Assembly: GCF_009905725.1 (NCBI RefSeq)
Contig: NZ_JAAAKV010000001.1
Coordinates: 124,001 to 188,000 of the forward strand
Source: Emticicia sp. CRIBPO
Lineage (GTDB): Bacteria > Bacteroidota > Bacteroidia > Cytophagales > Spirosomataceae
DNA: 64,000 bases
Direction: 5' to 3'
Numbering within the stretch: the stretch's first letter is position 1; the number at the start of each line of letters is the position of its first letter. Shown here in pieces: positions 9,204-16,206 of this stretch. Position numbers and translations under genes: made by a program. Below the pieces are notes generated by a model. The model saw only the letters and a list, made by a program, of their open reading frames with translations. It made no database searches and was not told the origin of the DNA.

Positions 9204-10355
9204 ATGAAAGTTCTTATTTTGCACAATATATTATGGACGCACTATAAATCTGTTTTATTTGAGGAAATTTACAGAAAAGCACCTTCCGGTGTTGAGGTAA
9301 TGGTACTCCAGATTGCCAGAAATGAGATTTCAAGGAAAGGAATGGAAAGTCAGAACACAGAGGAATGGAAATACAAATACCATCTGCTGTTTGACGATTA
9401 TCTTGAAAATATATCTTCTTCTGCCAAAATTTTAGCGGTATTCAGGTACATCATAAAATACAAACCCGACGTCATCAATATCAGCGGTTATGGCATCGAT
9501 ATTTCCATTACCTTATCCATACTCCTGGCCCGGATTCTCGGTATCAAAATAATCATTTCAAGCGAATCGACCGTACAAGACCAGTCCAGGAACAGCCTGA
9601 AAGAAGGAATCAAGAAATTCCTGGTCGGTTGTGCAGACGGCTTTTTCTGCTTCGGGTCCCTTGCCCGCGAATACATGCTCAAACTGGGAGCCAGTCCCTC
9701 CCAGATATTTGAAGATGCGGCAGCCATAGTAGACGACAAAACCGTCCTGAAAGAGTTTCTGAAGGCACAGGAGGAAGGTTTTACGCATCCGGCGATACAA
9801 AAAAAGAAAAACTTCATATTTGTCGGCCGCCTCATTCCTGTCAAGAACCTTTCCTTGCTTCTTGAAGCTTATAAGGCACTCAAAACCCATGAAAAGGCAG
9901 CTGAAGACTGGGGATTGATCATCCTGGGCGATGGAGAAGAAAAAGGCCAATGCCTGTCTTATGTTACCGAAAATAACCTGCAGGACATTGCTTTCATACC
10001 CGCAATGCCTTGGTACGAAATCCCGAAACTCTTTACCGTTTCCCAAACCCTCATACTTCCGAGTTTCTCTGAAACATGGGGCCTCGTAGTCAACGAGGCC
10101 ATGGTTTGCGGACTTTCAGTAATTGTATCTGATCAGTGCGGTTGTGCTCCCGACCTTGTCAGACAAGGAGAAAACGGCTTTGTTTTTCCTTCAGGAAATG
10201 CCGGAAAACTCATCGAAGCTATGACGACCATTGTAAAAAATGACCATCTTTCTGAGCAGATGGGCCTAAAATCCAAAGAAATCATCCGAAGGTTCAGTGT
10301 TGAATCGGTAGCAGGCAGGATGGTTGATTCATTTACTTTTTTGAACAGAAAATGA
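9204..10355 (+). CDS. glycosyltransferase family 4
   Basis: 383 residues with the two Rossmann domains of a GT-B enzyme. The C-terminal half has FIFVGRLIPVKNLSLLL (start of the nucleotide-sugar domain), FIPAMPWYEIPKL and PSFSETWGLVVNEAMVCG, the E-x7-E catalytic/donor site of GT4. A five-codon reading frame (9190-9207, MKIAL) ends by overlapping the start codon by four bases, which may couple translation. The next gene also starts by a four-base ATGA overlap. Transfers a sugar from a nucleotide donor in the cytoplasm; specificity unknown. Confidence 0.88.
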   Translation: MKVLILHNILWTHYKSVLFEEIYRKAPSGVEVMVLQIARNEISRKGMESQNTEEWKYKYHLLFDDYLENISSSAKILAVFRYIIKYKPDVINISGYGIDISITLSILLARILGIKIIISSESTVQDQSRNSLKEGIKKFLVGCADGFFCFGSLAREYMLKLGASPSQIFEDAAAIVDDKTVLKEFLKAQEEGFTHPAIQKKKNFIFVGRLIPVKNLSLLLEAYKALKTHEKAAEDWGLIILGDGEEKGQCLSYVTENNLQDIAFIPAMPWYEIPKLFTVSQTLILPSFSETWGLVVNEAMVCGLSVIVSDQCGCAPDLVRQGENGFVFPSGNAGKLIEAMTTIVKNDHLSEQMGLKSKEIIRRFSVESVAGRMVDSFTFLNRK

Positions 10356-11503
10356 GAATATTACATATTACAGGATATACCGTTGAAAGAGGTGGAACAT
10401 CAAAAGTGGTATTTGACAATGTCAGTTACCAGCTTTTGCAGGGAAATACCGTTGACATCATTACAGTAGATTTCCCGGGTGAAAAAACCTATCCGCTGCC
10501 TGAAGGGGCCGGTCTGATAAAAGTCGGCTATAGTCCTCTGAACAAATACGTATCAGACTATTCTCCGGGTTTTTATGCCTATCTGAAAGCCAATCGCGAC
10601 CTTTACGACATCATCCATATCCATGGCATCTGGCACTGGGGCAGTATAGTCCCGTTTCTGGTATCCGGCAAATTCAGGGTTATCATTTCAATTCACGGCA
10701 TGCTTTCCAGATGGGCACTGAGCCAGGGAGGCATCAAGAAAAAAATTTTCGGGGAAGTGTTTCAAAAAAGATTCCTCAGAAAATCTGACGCCGTGATCGT
10801 CCTTACAGAGGCTGAAAAAGAAGAACTGCTGGAGTACATTCCTTTGAAGGAGTCAAAAGTCCATGTGATTCCCAATGGTATTGAAAAAATAGAAGTGCCA
10901 TCTGTACAACAGAAAAAAGACCTGCTTGATAAACTCGGCCTGAAAAGCGATTCCGTCAATATACTCTTCCTGTCAAGGATACACAAGAAAAAAGGGCTGG
11001 ACTTGCTTTTAAAAGCCTTTGCGAGGCTGTCTGCTGAAATTCCGGAAGCCAAGCTCCTGATTGCCGGTCCGGATGAAGGATACAAGCACACGGCCGAGGA
11101 AATGATAGACGCATTGAACATCAGGGACCGTATATTATTTCTGGGCTCTGTGTCCGGAAAGGAGAAAGAAACCGTTTTCTCTATTGCCGGTGTCTTTGTA
11201 CTTTCTTCTTACTCCGAAGGGCTTCCTATGTCTGTTTTGGAAGCCATGTCGCTCCGCATTCCCGTGGTTGTTTCAGACCAGACCAGGATCGATACCTTTA
11301 TCAGGCAGTACAACGCCGGGAAAGTAACAGGACTGAATGAAAACGAAGTCTATGAAGCCATTAAGGATATTCTTGAAAATCCGGACGAGACCCGTGAGTA
11401 TATTGAAAATGCCGGTAAACTGGTGGAAACGGAATTCGGTCCGGACATGGTCAATAAAAGAATCATCAGGTTGTATGAAGATTCCCTGAGTAAACCTGAA
11501 TAA
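10352..11503 (+). CDS. glycosyltransferase family 4
   Basis: 383 residues, GT-B fold. N-terminal YTVERGGTSKVV glycine-rich loop, then IHIHGIWHWGS, and in the C-terminal half ILFLSRIHKKKGLDLLL and SSYSEGLPMSVLEAMS with the E-x7-E motif. It resembles GT4 enzymes that extend capsular or O-antigen chains. Its start overlaps the stop of the previous glycosyltransferase by four bases, so the two are translationally coupled and probably act in sequence on the same glycan. Both have the same length but are not close copies of each other. Confidence 0.88.
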   Translation: MRILHITGYTVERGGTSKVVFDNVSYQLLQGNTVDIITVDFPGEKTYPLPEGAGLIKVGYSPLNKYVSDYSPGFYAYLKANRDLYDIIHIHGIWHWGSIVPFLVSGKFRVIISIHGMLSRWALSQGGIKKKIFGEVFQKRFLRKSDAVIVLTEAEKEELLEYIPLKESKVHVIPNGIEKIEVPSVQQKKDLLDKLGLKSDSVNILFLSRIHKKKGLDLLLKAFARLSAEIPEAKLLIAGPDEGYKHTAEEMIDALNIRDRILFLGSVSGKEKETVFSIAGVFVLSSYSEGLPMSVLEAMSLRIPVVVSDQTRIDTFIRQYNAGKVTGLNENEVYEAIKDILENPDETREYIENAGKLVETEFGPDMVNKRIIRLYEDSLSKPE

Positions 11504-11543
11504 CCAGATCTTTTTTCGGGATCAATAAATCAGCCCAGCGAGT

Positions 11544-12899
11544 TCAGACAAGGTTTTCAACACCTTTTACCGGTTCTAAGGCTTTAGCTTTCTGAGGGGC
11601 CCTTACGGTGATAAACCTGGCCACCAGGGCGATGTAGCCCCACCTGGCATAATCCACAATATATCCCCCGGTAATGTTCAGAATCATGAAATAGATAAAG
11701 CCGTAAGCGATGAATTCTGTAAAGGCAGATCTTGGGTTTCTGATCTCTTTAAAACAAACGTAGATCAGGTAGATGTGCAAAAATGTGTGCATTATAAAAC
11801 CGACAATCCCAAAAGAGTCAAGGGCCTCCAGGAAAGGAACATCCACGTACAGGTTTTTGTAACCATTGCCGAAAACAAGGCTGAAGTAATTATTTTCCTC
11901 AAGATTCTCAAGAAATTGTTCAATAACCACCTGGATCAGATAAACCCTCGTGTTGGCAGAATCATCACCCGAAGCATAAAAACTCTCTATGAGTTTATCA
12001 TTTTTGTCAGCAAAAACAGAGCTGAAAATCCCCGTAAGCCGGTTCTCAAAAAAACCGTAAGCCATGGAAAAAAAATCTTCGTTCTTATTCAGTACATCTA
12101 TCCCCTTGTAAACCACCAGCAAAATAAAGACCCAGAAATACCATTTCGAAAATAGGTAAACGGAGGATTTATAGATCCCTCTGAAAGTAATATTATAATA
12201 AAAAAAGAGAGCAGCGAATAAAAAAGTAGCGAGATACGCCAGCATAGTCTGGGTCAGTATCAGAATAAGGAAGAACACTCCCAGAGAAATGATAACAAGG
12301 AATTTCAGGATTTTTTTGTTGGTGTATTTGAAGAGTATGGCCCCTGCGACAATCCCGAAAAAAGCGACCTTGGAAAAAATATGGGGGTTTCCACTGAATT
12401 CTTCCCCTTCCTTTCTGAAATTGATGGTTGCCCTTTGACCGAAAACATACAATGGATTAGTATAAACGTAATAGATCAGCAGCAAACTTCCTATGAAACA
12501 AAACACTATCGTCATTTCAAGAAACACATTTTCAATAACATCCCTTTTGATCAGAACGAGGATAAAATAGATATACATAATGATGAAAATCACAAAGAGC
12601 TCGTATATCTTTTTTGACAGCGGTATCCTGATCTCAAAATACAAATGAATCATGCAAAAAAGCAGGAACACAAAGGTAATCAGGTACAAGGGGCCATTAA
12701 CCTCATAAAGTACCTTGAAATTTCTGAAAGGCAGAATCATCATCAGCGGGCCAATCAACAAGGCCACAGTGAAATACATGTTGTTCGGAGCAAGACCTAT
12801 TCCATCCCGGAGATAATAAACAATGGGAGCACCAAACAGGAAAGTGCAAAAAGCTATGGTTTCTCGGTTACTGATTATCTTATCTGGAAGACCCTTCAT
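11544..12899 (-). CDS. O-antigen ligase/polymerase-like membrane protein
   Basis: 451 residues with about eleven to twelve membrane helices and one long loop at about 270-350, between an aromatic helix and FGNGYKNLYVDVPFLEALDSFGIVGF, the layout and the G-x-D-S/H-x4-L-E-x-G-like region of Wzy polymerases and WaaL ligases. Homologues join or transfer lipid-linked glycans at the periplasmic face. It converges on the two GT4 genes with a 40-bp gap and without an obvious terminator. Whether it is a polymerase or a ligase cannot be decided; no flippase (Wzx) or chain-length regulator is in the window. Confidence 0.72.
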   Translation of the reverse strand: MKGLPDKIISNRETIAFCTFLFGAPIVYYLRDGIGLAPNNMYFTVALLIGPLMMILPFRNFKVLYEVNGPLYLITFVFLLFCMIHLYFEIRIPLSKKIYELFVIFIIMYIYFILVLIKRDVIENVFLEMTIVFCFIGSLLLIYYVYTNPLYVFGQRATINFRKEGEEFSGNPHIFSKVAFFGIVAGAILFKYTNKKILKFLVIISLGVFFLILILTQTMLAYLATFLFAALFFYYNITFRGIYKSSVYLFSKWYFWVFILLVVYKGIDVLNKNEDFFSMAYGFFENRLTGIFSSVFADKNDKLIESFYASGDDSANTRVYLIQVVIEQFLENLEENNYFSLVFGNGYKNLYVDVPFLEALDSFGIVGFIMHTFLHIYLIYVCFKEIRNPRSAFTEFIAYGFIYFMILNITGGYIVDYARWGYIALVARFITVRAPQKAKALEPVKGVENLV

Positions 12900-13048
12900 C
12901 TGTAATATGGAATGATTTACTTAAATGGCAAAATTAAGGTTTTTTAATCGATTTATACACCTAATCATCATTAAATAAAACGACTAATTTATCAAAAAGC
13001 ACATTAATTAATCCATTTTATTTAGTTTTCTCTCCGTGATATATACAG

Positions 13049-13078
13049 AAAAAACCAACCTGTTCAGATTGGTTTTAA
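13049..13078 (-). terminator. terminator of the TonB receptor/lipoprotein unit
   Basis: AAAACCAA and TTGGTTTT arms with an inner partly paired loop; the A run at 13049-13054 gives a T tract on the minus strand. It lies about 60 bases after the lipoprotein stop. Confidence 0.65.
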
Positions 13079-13134
13079 ATTATACACGACGAAATCAAAA
13101 TACTGGCTTTAAGCTCGCTAAGGATTTGAAAAGA

Positions 13135-13680
13135 TCATTTTAACTCCACATCAAAATCAACATTGGCATCGTCACTCCCCGGAGCAGCTGTGCCGTTTTT
13201 GACGTTAGCTCCGTTAACAGGCGGCTGGTGTCTTAGCTGCACTTTCAGTTTACCTGTTCCGGCTGCCCCTGTGTTCACTTTTCCTGAAAGACCGATTGGA
13301 AAGTTATTGACATCCTTATCCAGGTAAGTGTATGCCATCAGCGAAGAAGGGCTTGGTGTGAATACCACCAGGTGCTCGTGTGACTCCTCTCTGACTTCTG
13401 CTGTGATGTCTTCAGCCGGCGATTTACTTTCATCCAGAAACGAAACCTTCACACTGTACTCCGTATTGGGTTTCAGGATAATCTTATCCACGACCGGGGC
13501 ACTTCCGCCATCGCCGTCAGCATCTTTCCAGCTAAAGGTAGATACGGTCGCTCCATTAGTAAATTCCAGCTTTACAGTAGTGATTAACTCATTTTCTTCA
13601 GGGTCCACTTCAGCATCTTTACACGAAAAGACAGCAGAAACCAATAAAACAGAACACAACAGATGACTTACTTTTCTCAT
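13135..13680 (-). CDS. lipoprotein paired with a TonB-dependent receptor
   Basis: 181 residues from the preferred ATG; a frame extension to 13767 would overlap the receptor gene and lacks a signal. The N-terminus MRKVSHLLCSVLLVSAVFSC has a lipobox (VFSC), so the protein is lipidated and probably exposed on the outer membrane. The mature part begins with an acidic stretch and contains beta-rich segments such as TVKLEFTNGA and LKVQLRHQPP. I know similar lipoproteins next to ZnuD-like TonB receptors in Bacteroidota, but have no biochemical role for them. It follows the receptor by 58 bases and shares its terminator, so it probably helps capture the same ligand. Confidence 0.75.
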   Translation of the reverse strand: MRKVSHLLCSVLLVSAVFSCKDAEVDPEENELITTVKLEFTNGATVSTFSWKDADGDGGSAPVVDKIILKPNTEYSVKVSFLDESKSPAEDITAEVREESHEHLVVFTPSPSSLMAYTYLDKDVNNFPIGLSGKVNTGAAGTGKLKVQLRHQPPVNGANVKNGTAAPGSDDANVDFDVELK

Positions 13681-13738
13681 TTCTTTGGTGTTTTTAATTT
13701 GCAACATTGATGCAAATATATAAAGATTTCTGAAAGAC

Positions 13739-16099
13739 TCAAAATTTATAGGTAATTCTTGCAACAATGTTGCGACCCATTTCGTCGGTGAAATACCTGA
13801 AGCGGTTCAGGTAATCCCGGTAAGCGGTATTGAAAAGGTTTTTAACCTCCAGGCTCAGCGTTAAAGGGTTATTTCCGGTCAATACGAGGTCTTTCTTCAT
13901 TTGCAGGTTAAAGACATGATAAGCAGCAGGCGGAGCAGAAAAATCGCCCCCGAACTCATTAAAAACAATGGTTGAAGGATCTGCATCATTAAAGATGATT
14001 TTGCTGGGTACCCTCGTCTGTCTCGCCACAAACAAATGATTGATACTGATTTCGTCCAGTAGTTTAAAGGACGGCGTCCATCTTAAAGTATTATCAATCC
14101 TGTTGGCAGGAATAAAAATAAGGGGCTGATCATTGTTCCGGTCGTTGGCCACCAGGTACGAAGCTTTGGAAGTCAGCTTCAGATGAGAAAGCAACGAAAC
14201 ATTAAAACTAAAATCAATGCCATTGAAAAAAGCATTGGTCTGGGTATACTTAAATTCAGGAAAAGCCCCCCTAATGGTCAGCAGCGGCCGCCCCGTAGGA
14301 CTGATAAATATGTAATCATTGATATAATTCAGATAACCATGAAGCTCAGCATCAAACTTACCTGAAACGTATTTGAGGGTCACCGAGTTGTTATAAGCTG
14401 TTTCCGGCTTCAGACTAGGGTCTCCCAATTCATAACTGGCCGAACCATGATGCACTCCGTCACTGTACAGTTCGTTTACGGAAGGGCCTCTGAACGTGGT
14501 CGCCAGATTGACATTCAGATCCAGATGGTTATTAAAACGGTGGTTAAAGCCCAGTGTCCCTGAAAAATTAGCATTATGGATCACAGGTTTTTCCAGGTTT
14601 TTGGATTCCCTGTTCAGATAATAAACGTTCAGCTTCCGGTAGTCAAATCTGAGTCCACCCTCCCACTCTGTTTTTTTCCGGACCAGTCTTTCAATCAGGA
14701 ATACCCCGAAAGTATTGTTCAGAAAATTAGGAATGATGACCGTGCTCCTTTGTGGCAATTTTACAGTTCCCGTTGAAAGGTTCTGCTGAAACAAACCGTT
14801 GCTGCCGAAATATCCTCTAAAACCCTTAAACGGCTTATGGTCATACAGCACTTCATAACTGTACGTAGTGATTTTAAATACCTGGGCCAGGTTCCTGTCG
14901 CCCCGCAATACATCTATCTCAGATCTGAAATTATACTGTCTGCCCAGGGTAACACTCAGGTTTTCGGTAGCTCCCAGTTTTTTTGAAAACTTAAGTTTCG
15001 CCAGGTTATGCTGGATGTCCTGGTACGGGCGGTCGATTTTATAAGTAAATTTCTCAGGAGTGTAAATTTCCTGGGGTCTCGGCTGTTCAATGGCCAGTTT
15101 CAGATCTGTAACATTCCCGATATGAGACCCGGCAAATATCCCGATTTTGGTGTTGAACTGGCTGAAAAAAGCTTCGCTTTTAAAGCCGTTATGATGATAG
15201 CCGACGGTAGCCGAGAAGTTCTTTTCATCCACACCGGTATTGGCCAGGTTGTAGTCAGGAGCCGAAATATTGCCCCCTTTTTTATAGGTTCCCTGCACCC
15301 TCCAGAGCAAATGAGACTTTTTACCTGTTCCGCCTTCTGCAATAGCCGAAGTGACAAACTGACGGCCGTTGCTGAAATACACCTGGTTAATTTCCGTCAG
15401 TATTGAGTCTTTAACGGTCAGGTCGTTGCTCTCGGCCAGGATAACACCACCGATGGCATCGCTGCCGTATCTGACACCTGAAGCTCCTTTGATGACAGTT
15501 ATTTTCTTGGCCACAAACGGATCTATCTCAGGCGAGTGCTCGCTCCCCCACTGCTGGCCTTCCTGCCTTACTCCGTTATTGAGAATGAGTATCCTGTTGG
15601 AATGCAAACCATGGATCACAGGCTTGGCAATGGAACTGCCGGTTTGCAGCATGGTTACACCCGCGATGCCCTTCAGAGCCCCTGCCAGCGTTTCCCCCAT
15701 GGTTGACTTTAATTCCTTATCATCAATTGAGGTCTGGTTCTGGGTAATATTTTCAAGCTTTTTAGCCGTGATCTCAACCCTGGCCAAATGTATTTCGTCT
15801 TCTTTAAGATGTATGTCCTGCTCTGCAGAATGAGAAAGATTAACCACAAACTCCTGCTGCTGATAGCCGACGATTCTGCCGATTAGTGTATATTTCCCTT
15901 CGCAAAGGTTCCTGATCTCATAATTCCCTTTTGCATCGGTCAGGACACCCTTATTGATTTCCTTAATGAGTACCACCGCACCTACTACAGGTTCTTTAGT
16001 GGTAAAATCCGTTATTCTGCCGGTAATGAAACACTCACAAGCCTGTTTCTGGGCCAGTGTCTGTAGAGAGATCAGGGTAAGGAAGAGAAGCTTTTTCAA
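13739..16099 (-). CDS. TonB-dependent outer-membrane receptor, ZnuD-like
   Basis: 786 residues. Signal peptide 1-16, carboxypeptidase-regulatory-like beta domain at about 22-105, plug domain at about 120-230 (KPVIHGLHSNRILILNNGVRQ; VIKGASGVRYGSDAIGGVI) and a 22-strand barrel ending in the aromatic C-terminal residue F. The plug segment with QQWGSEHSPEIDPF resembles receptors grouped with the zinc receptor ZnuD, so a metal or metal-chelate ligand is likely, but this is inference; no Zur or Fur operator was identified. No SusD-like gene follows, so it is not a glycan SusC. A small lipoprotein is encoded next on the same strand. Confidence 0.85.
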   Translation of the reverse strand: MKKLLFLTLISLQTLAQKQACECFITGRITDFTTKEPVVGAVVLIKEINKGVLTDAKGNYEIRNLCEGKYTLIGRIVGYQQQEFVVNLSHSAEQDIHLKEDEIHLARVEITAKKLENITQNQTSIDDKELKSTMGETLAGALKGIAGVTMLQTGSSIAKPVIHGLHSNRILILNNGVRQEGQQWGSEHSPEIDPFVAKKITVIKGASGVRYGSDAIGGVILAESNDLTVKDSILTEINQVYFSNGRQFVTSAIAEGGTGKKSHLLWRVQGTYKKGGNISAPDYNLANTGVDEKNFSATVGYHHNGFKSEAFFSQFNTKIGIFAGSHIGNVTDLKLAIEQPRPQEIYTPEKFTYKIDRPYQDIQHNLAKLKFSKKLGATENLSVTLGRQYNFRSEIDVLRGDRNLAQVFKITTYSYEVLYDHKPFKGFRGYFGSNGLFQQNLSTGTVKLPQRSTVIIPNFLNNTFGVFLIERLVRKKTEWEGGLRFDYRKLNVYYLNRESKNLEKPVIHNANFSGTLGFNHRFNNHLDLNVNLATTFRGPSVNELYSDGVHHGSASYELGDPSLKPETAYNNSVTLKYVSGKFDAELHGYLNYINDYIFISPTGRPLLTIRGAFPEFKYTQTNAFFNGIDFSFNVSLLSHLKLTSKASYLVANDRNNDQPLIFIPANRIDNTLRWTPSFKLLDEISINHLFVARQTRVPSKIIFNDADPSTIVFNEFGGDFSAPPAAYHVFNLQMKKDLVLTGNNPLTLSLEVKNLFNTAYRDYLNRFRYFTDEMGRNIVARITYKF

Positions 16100-16138
16100 T
16101 GATGAAGTATCTTAAATGCAACTATAGTGCAAAAATAA

Positions 16139-16178
16139 CAAAAAGGCTTCACCAATTAGTTCGGTGAAGCCTTTTTTA
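16139..16178 (-). terminator. terminator of the DUF2723 gene
   Basis: AAAAAGGCTTCACC pairs with GGTGAAGCCTTTTTT around a short loop; A and T runs on both sides would permit function in either direction, the minus direction being the relevant one. Confidence 0.85.
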
Positions 16179-16206
16179 TTTGAAAAAACAGTGGTTTTAG
16201 TGCAGT

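Noticed and set aside
13739-16099. SusC-type glycan transporter.
   Set aside because: No SusD follows, and the plug segment looks ZnuD-like.
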